NCBI GenBank assembly: GCA_002348315.1
Contig: DEAW01000147.1
Location: 9,464 to 73,463, forward strand
Reading direction: 5' to 3'
DNA from: Planctomycetaceae bacterium UBA2972
GTDB lineage: Bacteria > Planctomycetota > Planctomycetia > Pirellulales > Pirellulaceae
Length of the DNA stretch: 64,000 nt
The notes under the pieces were generated by a model that worked only from the letters and a program-made list of their open reading frames with translations, did no database searches and was not told the DNA's origin. Position 1 is the stretch's first letter. Every line of letters starts with the position of its first letter. Made by a program: the position numbers and the translations under genes. Shown in pieces: positions 1 through 9,152 of the stretch.

Positions 1-239
1 ATATGCAGGATGTCATTCGTGTTCTGAAAGACGAGGGCAGGTTTCATTTTTGGACGGATGTGGAGGAATACTATCTTTCCACACTGGAACTGCTCAAAGA
101 GTTCCCGGTTCTTAAAGGGCCTCAGCCAGTGACGGCGAAGCCGGCCGAACATGATATGGATTATCGCACGCATTATGAGCGTCGTACTCGGCGGTATGAT
201 CGTCCCGTTTATCGCAGTTTGTACGTCCGTGGGTGTTAA
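1..239 (+). CDS. trmB: tRNA (guanine-N7-)-methyltransferase, C-terminal fragment
   Basis: Only the last 79 or so residues lie in the window; the start is upstream of base 1. TrmB methylates N7 of G46 in the variable loop of tRNA using S-adenosylmethionine. The segment FHFWTDVEEYY matches the family's TD-x-x-x-Y region, and the C-terminal THYERRTRRYDRPVYRSLY matches the conserved T-x-x-E-x-R tail that contacts the substrate guanine. The stop codon TAA (237-239) overlaps the stop codon of the convergent purF-like gene. The identification rests on the C-terminal signature alone, but that signature is distinctive. Confidence 0.8.
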   Translation, partial: MQDVIRVLKDEGRFHFWTDVEEYYLSTLELLKEFPVLKGPQPVTAKPAEHDMDYRTHYERRTRRYDRPVYRSLYVRGC

Positions 240-2125
240 TAGGCCCGAGCGTCATTCTTTTCCATGAAGTTGATGAACGATCGGTTGGCAACACGGTTCC
301 CACCCGGCGTTGGATAGTCTCCTGTGAAGTACCAGTCCCCGGTGTGATTAGGGCAGGCCTTGTGAAGCCCTTCAATGGTTTGATACACAATTTCCACTTC
401 TGCGTTCATATCAGGCGGGGTTAGGATTTTTCCGATACGTTTTGAGATTTCTTCGGGCGTGAATGGTTCGAATAATCGGACGACGTGATTCACAGTCTGA
501 GAAGCAGGTTGATTCTCTTCAGCAAGACAAGCCTGATAAATCTCGTCTAGGATCTCCGTTTGGTCACGATCGTGTACTAATTCCACGGCCGCCTCGAACG
601 CAACGAAATCAGCCATCTTGGACATATCAATTCCGTAACAATCGGGAAATCGAATTTGCGGGGAAGACGAGACGACGATGATCTTCTTCATTCCCAAACG
701 ATCTAAGATACGCAGAATACTGCTTCTTAGTGTTGTCCCCCGTACGATCGAGTCATCCAAAACTACCAGTGTGTCTTCCGGTCCGATGATTCCATAGGTT
801 GTGTCGTAAACCTTAGCAACCAGATCCTCCCGGTCGGCATCTGCAGTAATAAATGTACGCAGCTTAGCATCCTTGGTCATTAGTTTTTCGACACGAGGCT
901 GTAACGTTAGCAAGCGATCGATTTCTTCCTGGGACGCACCTTTCTTGAGCGACAGGGCAACTTTTTCGGTAACGTATTTTCGTATCCCCTCGACCATTCC
1001 AAAGTAGGCTGTCTCAGCCGTATTAGGAATGTAAGAGAAGACGGTATGTTCCAGATCGTAGTTAACCTTTTCGAGCACATTCTTAGCAAGAGAACTGCCG
1101 AGCTCTTTACGTTCCTGGTAGATATCACAGTCCGTGCCACGGGAAAAGTAAATGCGTTCAAAGGAACACGACTTTCGTGGTAGTGGTTCGTTGACAACTT
1201 CGCTGGAGACCGTTCCATCACGCTTAACGATTAAAGCGTGCCCCGGGTCCACTTCCTGAACCGAGTCCATTGGGACATTCAACGCCGTTTGTAATTGAGG
1301 ACGTTCCGAAGCGATCGCAACAATTTCATCGTCCTTGTAATAAAAGGCGGGACGAATGCCAGCAGGGTCACGCAGCACAAACATATCACCATGGCCAATC
1401 ATACCGGCCATGACGTAGCCACCATCGAAGGCTTTCGTGGCCTTCCTCAGAATCATCCCGATATCGAGGTCTTCAATGATGTGTTTGGTGATTTCTTTAC
1501 GAGCAATTTTTTGTTTGTTGTACTTTCGAAAGATGGCGTCGTTTGCTTCATCCAGAAAGTGTCCAATCTTTTCCAGCACAATCACCGTGTCTGTTCGATT
1601 ACGTGGGTGTTGACCGAGATCAACTAACATTTCAAACAGCTCGGCGTTATTGGTTAGGTTGAAGTTGCCGGCCATGACGAGGTTTCTCGTCATCCAGTTG
1701 TTTTGACGCAGAAACGGATGACAGAATGTTTCTCCGGATCCGCCAAACGTGCCGTACCGCAGATGCCCCAGCAGCAGTTCGCCGGCAAACAGAATGTTTT
1801 CTTTGACCCACTGTCCGTCAAAGTAATCATCGGGATAGATATCCCGGGCTTCGACAAAAGATCGTGCCAGCCGATTGGAGACTTCCATGATCGGATTCTT
1901 GCCGGCACTGCGAGTGCGAAAAATATAGGGGTCACCCGGAGGCATATCGAGTTTGATGACGGCAACTCCGGCACCGTCCTGCCCGCGATTGTGTTGCTTT
2001 TCCATCAGCAGCGTTAACTTGTTAATACCGTACATTGGAGTACCGTATTTCTGGATATAGTAATCCAGAGGCTTTAAGAGTCGTATCGCTGCAATACCGC
2101 ACTCATGGCCGATCCAATCGCTCAT
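236..2125 (-). CDS. purF: Amidophosphoribosyltransferase, long form
   Basis: A 629-residue class II glutamine amidotransferase fused to a phosphoribosyltransferase, matching PurF, which makes phosphoribosylamine from PRPP and glutamine in the first committed step of purine synthesis. The presumed N-terminal nucleophile is Cys9 in HECGIAAIR, so an eight-residue propeptide would need removal. HNRGQDGAG (45-53), HLRYGT (121-126) and GNFNLTN (153-159) fit the glutaminase domain. VVLDDSIVRGTT (454-465) is the PRPP-binding loop with the two acidic residues Asp457 and Asp458. The usual bacterial PurF is about 500 residues; the extra length lies in insertions around 195-225 and 380-430 and in a long C-terminal tail. 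It lies 91 bases downstream of nagB on the same strand. Confidence 0.85.
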   Translation of the reverse strand: MSDWIGHECGIAAIRLLKPLDYYIQKYGTPMYGINKLTLLMEKQHNRGQDGAGVAVIKLDMPPGDPYIFRTRSAGKNPIMEVSNRLARSFVEARDIYPDDYFDGQWVKENILFAGELLLGHLRYGTFGGSGETFCHPFLRQNNWMTRNLVMAGNFNLTNNAELFEMLVDLGQHPRNRTDTVIVLEKIGHFLDEANDAIFRKYNKQKIARKEITKHIIEDLDIGMILRKATKAFDGGYVMAGMIGHGDMFVLRDPAGIRPAFYYKDDEIVAIASERPQLQTALNVPMDSVQEVDPGHALIVKRDGTVSSEVVNEPLPRKSCSFERIYFSRGTDCDIYQERKELGSSLAKNVLEKVNYDLEHTVFSYIPNTAETAYFGMVEGIRKYVTEKVALSLKKGASQEEIDRLLTLQPRVEKLMTKDAKLRTFITADADREDLVAKVYDTTYGIIGPEDTLVVLDDSIVRGTTLRSSILRILDRLGMKKIIVVSSSPQIRFPDCYGIDMSKMADFVAFEAAVELVHDRDQTEILDEIYQACLAEENQPASQTVNHVVRLFEPFTPEEISKRIGKILTPPDMNAEVEIVYQTIEGLHKACPNHTGDWYFTGDYPTPGGNRVANRSFINFMEKNDARAY

Positions 2126-2216
2126 AACATACCGTCCTCGGGTTATGTTTGTGTGTTAGATAAGAGAGTTGTCATTCTAGATAGCGTTGAGAAATTACTC
2201 AAGCAAGCACTTGAGA

Positions 2217-2951
2217 TTATTCAGCAGGCAGTAAGCAAGCTGCAGCGGAATCGAGATAAAAGGTAACATCCGGATGCTGTTGTAGTGCACTGGCAGTACA
2301 CTCACTGCTGACCGGTCCGGCGATCGCATCGCGTATCGCTGTGGCTTTGTGTTCACCTGTGGCGAGTAAAATGATTTTGCGAGCGTCCATGATGGTCGCC
2401 ACGCCCATCGTGATTGCTCGACGTGGGACTTCCGCTTTGGATTGAAAGAACCGGGCATTATCGTCAATCGTTTGATGGTCTAACTCAGTGATATGTGTAC
2501 GACTCCCTAACGCCGTACCCGGCTCATTGAAGGCAATGTGACCGTCTGACCCGATTCCCAGGATTTGCAGATCGATCCCACCCGCCTCTGTAATCCGGTC
2601 TTCATACCACTGACAATACGCCCCGTAATCAGACTCGACACCCGAAGGAACGAAGATTCGCTGGCTGGGAAGATCCACATGATTAAACAACTGCTGATGC
2701 ATGAAATAATAGTAGCTCTGCGGATGGTCGCGGTGCAGGCCGATGTATTCATCAAGATTGAACGAGGTGGCTTCAGCAAAACTAATCTCGCCAGCCTTAA
2801 ATCGAGCAATCAGATTTTCATAGACTCCGATCGGAGTACTCCCCGTGGCAAGTCCCAGGACAGCTGCAGGGTTGGCAGCTAAGCACTCGGCAAAAACAGT
2901 GGCTGCCTGAGTACTCATTTGTTGATAATCATCACAGAGAACGACGTTCAT
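2217..2951 (-). CDS. nagB: Glucosamine-6-phosphate deaminase
   Basis: A 244-residue cytoplasmic enzyme that converts glucosamine 6-phosphate to fructose 6-phosphate and ammonia, linking amino-sugar use to glycolysis. The family signature residues are present: the phosphate loop ATGSTP (35-40), the catalytic base Asp67 in FNLDEY, and the active-site block GSDGHIAFNEP (134-144) with Asp136, His138 and Glu143. Length fits the short NagB class. It is transcribed away from the NagB-like/PIG-L fusion gene and toward purF, with 220 bases between the two divergent starts. Having a canonical NagB next to a divergent paralogue suggests the two do different jobs. Confidence 0.93.
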   Translation of the reverse strand: MNVVLCDDYQQMSTQAATVFAECLAANPAAVLGLATGSTPIGVYENLIARFKAGEISFAEATSFNLDEYIGLHRDHPQSYYYFMHQQLFNHVDLPSQRIFVPSGVESDYGAYCQWYEDRITEAGGIDLQILGIGSDGHIAFNEPGTALGSRTHITELDHQTIDDNARFFQSKAEVPRRAITMGVATIMDARKIILLATGEHKATAIRDAIAGPVSSECTASALQQHPDVTFYLDSAAACLLPAE

Positions 2952-3009
2952 AATGGCCTTAATTCGGTAGGTATATTTGATACAGGCTTTACAAAAGGTG
3001 CAACCCGAA

Positions 3010-3021
3010 CCTGCTTGCAGG
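3010..3021. promoter_or_regulatory. Small inverted repeat in the nagB / nagB-like divergent intergenic region
   Basis: CCTGC and GCAGG (5 bp arms, 2-base centre) lie between the two divergent NagB-type genes, about 60 bases upstream of the nagB start. Its place would suit an operator serving both genes, but arms this short occur by chance and no promoter boxes stand out next to it. Confidence 0.15.
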
Positions 3022-3171
3022 AAAGAATCAACTAAGTTAGCTACACCCTACCATAGCGTTAATTCAAGCATAGCCTAGAATTACTAATGAGTATGGCTTT
3101 CGAGCAAAGTCGTCACTCGTACATAGCCGCCGTTTAATCTACCAGCCTGAACAGTAAGCGCAGAATCGAAG

Positions 3172-5070
3172 ATGGTTCAATCCACAATCACCGAATCGAA
3201 TGACAATAGCTTTTTAGTGCCACATACAAAGCTGCCGGTCATGATGTATACCACTCCGGATGAAACGAACAGCGCCGTTGCTCAGCGGATAGCCAGTGTC
3301 ATTCGTCGTGCTGATCAACAGGATCGCAAAGCAGTATTGCTGCTCTCGCCAGGCTCGACACCACAGGGAGTCTACCGTGAATTGGTGCGGCTTCACGAGC
3401 AGCAAGGGTTGGATTTTTCCAACGTCATCGTGTTTGTGTCGGTAGAGTTTTACGGGATTACAAAAGATAGACCACAGAGTATTTACGCTTCGCTACATGC
3501 CAATCTATTCGACTTAATCAATATCCCCAAAGATCAGATCCATGTACCCGACAGTCAGATCGAGCTGAGTCGAATGGCAGCTTATTGTCAGGAATTCGAC
3601 GAATTGATTCAGGAAGTGGGGGGCATCGATTTTGCGCTGTTAGGTTTCGGTTCCAACGGGCACATTGCCGGAAATGAGCCTTTCTCCGAGTCCAACAGCC
3701 GTACGCATATGTGTGTATTGGATCCGGTGACACGAATCTGCCTGGCCAGTGAATTCTTCGGCGAAGACAACGTTCCGACGCAGGCGATTACGATGGGGCT
3801 GGGAACCATTATGGAATCTCGTGAAGTGGCCGTGATGGCGTTGGGCGAACATAAAGCTCGCGTGATCTGTGCTCTGGCGGAAGGGCCGGTGACCAACAAA
3901 GTGCCCGTCAGTCTGTTTCAGGATCACGGGAATACCAATGTCTATTTAGATTCGGCATCAGCCGGTGGCTTAGAAGCTATTGCCACTCCGTGGACGTTCG
4001 GGAGCGTCGACTGGGACGAGACGATGATCATCCGTGCTTTGGTTTGGCTTTGTGAACAAACTAATAAGTCGTTACTAAAACTCGATGACGATGATTTTCG
4101 GAATCACAATCTACATCAACTCCTTCGCCATCATGGGCCTTCCCATTTATTAGCCCGGCGCGTTTTCAATTTGGTGCAGGATACAATTTGTGACCGCGTA
4201 CTGGAAGCTGAGAAGCAGACCGTTATTTGTTTCAGCCCGCATCCCGATGATGATGTAATCAGCATGGGAGGCACATTAATTCGACTGAACGAAGAAGGAC
4301 ATGAAGCTCATATTGCCTATATGACCAGCGGTAATATCGCGGTATTTGATGACGACGCTCAGCGTATCGCTGATTTAGTAACCGAGTACAACCATCTGTT
4401 TGGTATCGAGAATGAGAAGTCGATGGAAGTCGAACGGCGGGTTTCGGATGATCTGGCGAACAAGAAACCGGGGAATCCGGACAGTGATGCCGTCCTTAAG
4501 ATTAAGGGTTTGATTCGCTGGAGCGAAGCGAAAGCCGGAGCGATCGTCGCAGGTTGTCAGGAAGACCATCTGCATTTTCTTGATCTCCCGTTTTATCGCA
4601 CCGGGACGGTCAAAAAGAATCCGGTGGGTGACGCTGACGTTTCCATCATCACGTCGTTACTAGAGAAAGTACAACCGGATGTCATCTTCGTTGCTGGTGA
4701 CTTGTCCGATCCGCATGGTACTCATCGAGTATGTGCCGAGGCAATTTTCAGCGCGATCGGTGTACTTCAACAACAGGGTAGCAAAGTTCCTGAAGTCTTG
4801 CTTTACCGTGGAGCCTGGCATGAATATGCAATTCATGAGATTGATTTGAGTGTGCCACTTAGCCCTGGCCATCAGCAGACCAAACGAAAAGCAATCTTCA
4901 AGCATGAGAGCCAGAAGGATGAAGCTTTATTTCCCGGTTCGGATCCGCGGGAATTCTGGGAGCGTGCAGAAGATCGAAACAAAGCGACAGCCAAACAGTT
5001 TAATGATCTTGGACTACCCGAGTTTCCGGCATTGGAAGCTTTCCAGCGATGGAATGGCCAAAAGCTATAG
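3172..5070 (+). CDS. NagB-like domain fused to PIG-L (LmbE) family deacetylase
   Basis: A 632-residue two-domain protein. Residues 20-270 match the glucosamine-6-phosphate deaminase fold; residues 345-625 are a PIG-L/LmbE zinc deacetylase with HPDDD at 357-361 and DPHGTH at 513-518 as likely metal and catalytic residues. PIG-L enzymes deacetylate N-acetylglucosamine-containing substrates. The NagB half is changed at key positions: the canonical FNxDEY is FVSVEFY, so the catalytic Asp is Val91, and the canonical DGHIAFNEP is NGHIAGNEP, so the second Asp is Asn162. His164 and Glu169 remain. Family knowledge: similar fusions are annotated as glucosamine-6-phosphate deaminase in Bacteroidetes. 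I infer that the PIG-L half is active while the NagB half may bind sugar phosphate without deaminating it. There is no signal peptide. Confidence 0.85.
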   Translation: MVQSTITESNDNSFLVPHTKLPVMMYTTPDETNSAVAQRIASVIRRADQQDRKAVLLLSPGSTPQGVYRELVRLHEQQGLDFSNVIVFVSVEFYGITKDRPQSIYASLHANLFDLINIPKDQIHVPDSQIELSRMAAYCQEFDELIQEVGGIDFALLGFGSNGHIAGNEPFSESNSRTHMCVLDPVTRICLASEFFGEDNVPTQAITMGLGTIMESREVAVMALGEHKARVICALAEGPVTNKVPVSLFQDHGNTNVYLDSASAGGLEAIATPWTFGSVDWDETMIIRALVWLCEQTNKSLLKLDDDDFRNHNLHQLLRHHGPSHLLARRVFNLVQDTICDRVLEAEKQTVICFSPHPDDDVISMGGTLIRLNEEGHEAHIAYMTSGNIAVFDDDAQRIADLVTEYNHLFGIENEKSMEVERRVSDDLANKKPGNPDSDAVLKIKGLIRWSEAKAGAIVAGCQEDHLHFLDLPFYRTGTVKKNPVGDADVSIITSLLEKVQPDVIFVAGDLSDPHGTHRVCAEAIFSAIGVLQQQGSKVPEVLLYRGAWHEYAIHEIDLSVPLSPGHQQTKRKAIFKHESQKDEALFPGSDPREFWERAEDRNKATAKQFNDLGLPEFPALEAFQRWNGQKL

Positions 5071-5094
5071 AACTGACGAACCTTGGTGACCCGG

Positions 5095-6231
5095 ATGAGT
5101 GATTTATTGCGTCAGGAAGTAACTGCCACCGCAAAGAAAATTGTGGTCAAGGTGGGTACGCGCGTCCTGACAGACTCAGAAGGCAAACTGGATCTTGCTC
5201 GGATCAGTTCACTGGCCAGTCAGTTATCAGCCATTGCCTCTAAAGGACGTCAGGTTGTTCTTGTTAGTTCCGGGGCGGTCGGCGCCGGGCTGAATCGGCT
5301 TGGGATGCATTCCCGCCCAACCGATGTTGCCACGCTACAGGCGATTGCAGCCGTCGGGCAGACCGATTTGATCCAAACGTATCAAAAACTGTTCAATGCC
5401 GAAGGTCGTGTTGCCGCTCAGGTATTGTTAACAGCGAACGAGCTTGATGATCGAGTCAGCTATCTTAATGTGCGCAATACGCTGTTGGAATTGCTGGAGC
5501 TGAATGTCATCCCCATCGTCAATGAAAATGACACCGTCTCGGTGGATGAGTTACAAACAACCTTCGGGGATAATGATCAGCTTGCCGGACTGGTAACAAA
5601 TCTCCTTGGTGCTCAATTACTGATCATCCTATCCGACGTGGATGGCCTCTATACCGGTTGCCCGGATGACGATGAATCAGAGTTGGTGGCGACCGTGACT
5701 GAATTAGATGAAACGGTTGCCAGCTATGTTCAGGAATCCCAGATAGGATTGGGTACGGGCGGAATGGGGTCAAAGCTTCAGGCTGTTCGCATGGTGACTT
5801 CGGCGGGTGAAAATGCAGTGATCGCCAACGGACGTGCAGAAAACGTCATCACTCGTGTCCTCGACGGAGAATCCCTCGGTACGTTGTTTGTTGCTGAGGG
5901 GAAAACACTATCTCCCTGGAAACGCTGGTTGCGATTCTCAGCACAATCACAGGGGACGATTACGTTGGATGACGGAGCGTGCTCGGCAATCCAACAGGGC
6001 GGAAGCAGTCTCCTGTCGATTGGCATTACCGGACTGACAGGTCAATTCAATAAAGGCGATGTTGTTCAGATTTGTGACACAAAAGGCCAGGAGCTTGCCC
6101 GTGGACTCACTAACTATAGTTCGGCGGAATTGCAGAAGATTCGAGGGCATCGTAGTGAAGAATTTCAACAGATTCTGGGACAATGTCCTTACGACGAAGT
6201 GATTCATCGGGACAACCTGGCAGTCGTCTAA
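5095..6231 (+). CDS. proB: Glutamate 5-kinase
   Basis: A 378-residue enzyme that phosphorylates glutamate with ATP in the first step of proline synthesis. It has the amino-acid kinase core, beginning at IVVKVGTRVLT near the N-terminus with SSGAVGAG, NENDTVS and GTGGMGSKLQA following, and a C-terminal PUA domain over about the last 95 residues, as in E. coli ProB. I take the ATG at 5095; in-frame TTG (5083) and GTG (5086) codons lie just upstream and no start has a clear Shine-Dalgarno site. It starts 24 bases after the NagB-like/PIG-L gene and may be cotranscribed. It ends 3 bases from the convergent TPR gene. Confidence 0.93.
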   Translation: MSDLLRQEVTATAKKIVVKVGTRVLTDSEGKLDLARISSLASQLSAIASKGRQVVLVSSGAVGAGLNRLGMHSRPTDVATLQAIAAVGQTDLIQTYQKLFNAEGRVAAQVLLTANELDDRVSYLNVRNTLLELLELNVIPIVNENDTVSVDELQTTFGDNDQLAGLVTNLLGAQLLIILSDVDGLYTGCPDDDESELVATVTELDETVASYVQESQIGLGTGGMGSKLQAVRMVTSAGENAVIANGRAENVITRVLDGESLGTLFVAEGKTLSPWKRWLRFSAQSQGTITLDDGACSAIQQGGSSLLSIGITGLTGQFNKGDVVQICDTKGQELARGLTNYSSAELQKIRGHRSEEFQQILGQCPYDEVIHRDNLAVV

Positions 6232-6234
6232 TGC

Positions 6235-8703
6235 TTACGGAGCAATACGTTTCAAGAGCTCAGTAAATTCGGACTCCCACGTCCCAAAGCCACTCGTGAC
6301 TTCCAAATAACGGACTTGTTTTTCTGCTGCTTCACGTTTTCCGTTTTTTAGATAAAGCTCTGCAATTCTAAACTTCGCTTCGTACCAACGATCACTCTTG
6401 GGAGGGTTTCCCTGCAGCACACGTCGCCACTGTATCAGTCCGGCTTCGAAATGATCCTTGCTTTGACTTAATGCCTGAGCATAACGTAGTTGAATTAATC
6501 CATGTCGGGGATTCTTGGCTGCGAGTTGCTGATACTTTGTGAAGCCTTCAGTCAGATTGCCGGATTGAATATAAGCCTGTGCTTCAATTAAGGACCACTT
6601 CCTTTTGAAATCTGCCGTGACCCCGGTGAGCCGATCCGTCAGTGCAGTGAAAAGATGAATCTGCATTTGAGCGATTGTTTTTCGTGTGTCATCCGGCGCT
6701 CCGGTTGCAACGGTTTGCAGTTGGTTCAGAACTTGCAGCCATTGATCCGGCGTACTATTGGAGAGCGCATCGATATGTTGGCGGGCCGCATTACTTTTTC
6801 CCTGAGCAGCCAGCGACACGATTCTTAGCGAACTGGCAATGGCGAGCCAGGTTGCATCGTCGGCATTCTGACTGGCAGCTGCTAAGAGCATTTCAGCCGA
6901 GGCATAATGTTCGGTGGAATAGGTGAGTTGAAAACCGGCCAGTGCAGTGGCAGCGTAACGTTGAGTGACTGTCCATTGCCCGGGCAGATCCCCCGCTTCG
7001 TCATAGATCAATGATTTAAGGTGCTCCAGAAACGGACTGGCAATCGTTAGTAGATCCGCTTGCTCCTGCCCCTTGAGTTTTGCGGCCCAGCAGGCTTCCA
7101 GGCTGGAGATCACGTCCGGGTAGTTTGGATAGTTCGTCAGGACGATCATGTAATTTGCAATCGCCTGGTCATAATTCTGCCGTCGTTGTTGGAGTGTGGC
7201 TAACCAGATGGCGGCCTGATTGACCGTGCTTCCCTGTTCAAAATAAGTGATGTGTTCAGTCAGCAACGTTTCGAACTCTTCCTGTCGCGAAGCGTCTTTA
7301 TTTAGAAGTTCGACGACTGTTCGGATACCGAGCATGTGCACAGCGGGGGCTTGTTGATGGCTTCGTAACTGCACGGCTGTGGTGATCAGCCGTGCAATAT
7401 ATACCTCGGTGTTTCCTCGTTTTTGCTCAATCAGTGCAGCTTTATAAAGGGCCCGGAAGGCCAGATCGTTGTTGCCGGCATTCCGTGCCGCTTCCGCGGT
7501 TGCATCGTATGCCTCAATGGCTTCACTGAATTTATCTTTTCGATAGAGATCGTCAGCCGTGCGTTCGAGTACCACAAGATTGGTACTGTTGCCATTCATT
7601 CCGGCATGCCTGAGCAATCGCAGTTCGGCGACTCGTCCCCAATAGGGGCCATGTGTCTGTTCGATATGCTTGACCGTCAATACGGCCTGCTGCTGGTAAC
7701 TCTCTGACAGATCGGCATTTTCTTCCTTCGTCGCTTTCCCCCAAAAATAAATGAAGGCATCAAGAAAAGCGAGGTCGTATTCAGGGACGAGTGTCGATTG
7801 CGATTCACGAGGAGTATTGAGTAGCTTGAGTGCCGTTTCGAGTTCACCCATCGCCAATACAAGCCTCACGTTCTCTGCTCGCAATTTTAAAAGCACTTCA
7901 GGCGGTAGAGGTAGTTTTTCAATTTGGGCCACGGCGGCTTGCGCTTCGTCGAATTGATTTAATTCCCGGTGACAGGCGATTAATCCTAAGTGGATTTTGG
8001 CAACCAGAGGGTCTTCATTGGAGAGCTGGGTGAGCGGTTTTTTCAGTGACGTGACGGCTCGTTGCAAAGAAGCGATCTGATCGTTGGTGCCTGCGGCATA
8101 AGTATTGGCTTGATTTCGATAGGTTCGCGCCAGGTGGTACTGTAGGTTTTGTTGAATGGAAAGCAGGTCTGCCTGAGTAAGTGTATCGTCAGTGGCTGTT
8201 TGATTGACCTGTGGCAGGAATTCCTTAATCTCGTTTTCCAGATCCATCAATGCGCGTGTTGCCAGCCTTAATTGCTGCCGTGAAATCTCTCGTTGTGCCC
8301 CGGCGGTTTTTGAGATGGTGGACTCGAGTCTTAGTAATTCTCCGTTGGCTGTCAGCGCCAATGCTGCTTGTAATTTGACGGGTATTATCAATGGATTATC
8401 ACGATGAGTTGCTACGTAGTCATCAGAGACTTCCTGCGCCTGCTGCCAAAACTTGCTGCGTTGGTCGATTGGTTGCCGCAATGCTCGTTGCGCAATAGAG
8501 CTAATAAGATGAACCGTCCACTCCATCTTTGTACGCTCGGAGTTATTCGGGTCGTCGATTTGTTTTTGGCACTGATACTCAACCAGACTAAACAGGCCTC
8601 GCTGCTGCAGTCCTTTTAAGAGCGCGGCATCATCCTGCGGATTCGCCAGTGCGGTTTGGCTGAGCAGTGTCAGTGACAGGATGGTTGCAAGGAGTCGTTT
8701 CAT
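6235..8703 (-). CDS. Large exported TPR-like protein, last gene of the VWA-ExbBD operon
   Basis: An 822-residue protein with a signal peptide (about 1-20, cleavage after ALA). The rest is almost wholly alpha-helical with tetratricopeptide-like repeats; clear ones sit near residues 405-440 (SEAIEAYDATAEAARNAGN) and 505-535 (YDQAIANYMIVLTNYPNYP), and a third cluster lies close to the C-terminus. No catalytic motif is visible. Its ATG overlaps the stop of the second exbD gene by four bases, so translation is probably coupled. I infer a periplasmic scaffold or partner for the ExbB/ExbD motor. The precise function is unknown. Confidence 0.75.
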   Translation of the reverse strand: MKRLLATILSLTLLSQTALANPQDDAALLKGLQQRGLFSLVEYQCQKQIDDPNNSERTKMEWTVHLISSIAQRALRQPIDQRSKFWQQAQEVSDDYVATHRDNPLIIPVKLQAALALTANGELLRLESTISKTAGAQREISRQQLRLATRALMDLENEIKEFLPQVNQTATDDTLTQADLLSIQQNLQYHLARTYRNQANTYAAGTNDQIASLQRAVTSLKKPLTQLSNEDPLVAKIHLGLIACHRELNQFDEAQAAVAQIEKLPLPPEVLLKLRAENVRLVLAMGELETALKLLNTPRESQSTLVPEYDLAFLDAFIYFWGKATKEENADLSESYQQQAVLTVKHIEQTHGPYWGRVAELRLLRHAGMNGNSTNLVVLERTADDLYRKDKFSEAIEAYDATAEAARNAGNNDLAFRALYKAALIEQKRGNTEVYIARLITTAVQLRSHQQAPAVHMLGIRTVVELLNKDASRQEEFETLLTEHITYFEQGSTVNQAAIWLATLQQRRQNYDQAIANYMIVLTNYPNYPDVISSLEACWAAKLKGQEQADLLTIASPFLEHLKSLIYDEAGDLPGQWTVTQRYAATALAGFQLTYSTEHYASAEMLLAAASQNADDATWLAIASSLRIVSLAAQGKSNAARQHIDALSNSTPDQWLQVLNQLQTVATGAPDDTRKTIAQMQIHLFTALTDRLTGVTADFKRKWSLIEAQAYIQSGNLTEGFTKYQQLAAKNPRHGLIQLRYAQALSQSKDHFEAGLIQWRRVLQGNPPKSDRWYEAKFRIAELYLKNGKREAAEKQVRYLEVTSGFGTWESEFTELLKRIAP

Positions 8704-9149
8704 TCGGCAATGGCAAATTGAATTTGAGTAAAGCCGGCCATGCGAGTGGCATCATAAACATCGATGACGTTTCCGACGGGAACGGATTCATCAGGATGGA
8801 GGATAACGGGCGAATCGATTTTAATGTCTGCGACGAGCGCCAGTCGGTCACGTACTTCGGTAAGACTTTGAACAGGCTGACCGTTTACGGACCAGGCAGG
8901 TTGGTTATCGACATAGGCAATTCTGACGACGATATCCTCGAATTCAATTTCCGGAGGAGGTTCTTCGGGATTGATGGTCTGTGCCGTTCCCTGTTGCTGA
9001 CTTAGCGAACTTGGCAACAGGTATTCGACTGCGTGAAAACTGGCAGTCCAGACAAAGAAGACGAGCAACAGGAAGACGACGTCGATCATCGGCGTCATTT
9101 TGATCTCCAGTTCCCGTCGTGTTCCGTTAAAGATAGATGGCCGTTTCAT
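8700..9149 (-). CDS. exbD: ExbD/TolR family biopolymer transport protein (second copy)
   Basis: A 149-residue single-span inner-membrane protein. After a short basic N-terminus, MTPMIDVVFLLLVFFVW forms the transmembrane helix with the proton-translocating Asp at residue 23. The rest is a periplasmic domain ending in a typical ExbD/TolR fold (VILHPDESVPVGNVIDVYD). In the family, ExbD/TolR works with ExbB/TolQ to turn proton-motive force into movement of a third protein. It begins 3 bases after the first exbD and overlaps the downstream TPR gene. Its periplasmic part differs from the first copy, with a proline/glutamate-rich linker near 55-65, which suggests a heterodimer or two distinct roles. 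Confidence 0.85.
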   Translation of the reverse strand: MKRPSIFNGTRRELEIKMTPMIDVVFLLLVFFVWTASFHAVEYLLPSSLSQQQGTAQTINPEEPPPEIEFEDIVVRIAYVDNQPAWSVNGQPVQSLTEVRDRLALVADIKIDSPVILHPDESVPVGNVIDVYDATRMAGFTQIQFAIAE

Positions 9150-9152
9150 GTC

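Noticed and set aside
2198..2215. Hairpin CTCAAG/CTTGAG between nagB and purF, considered as a terminator
   Set aside because: The stem has only 6 base pairs, is AT-rich, and no T run follows on the minus strand.
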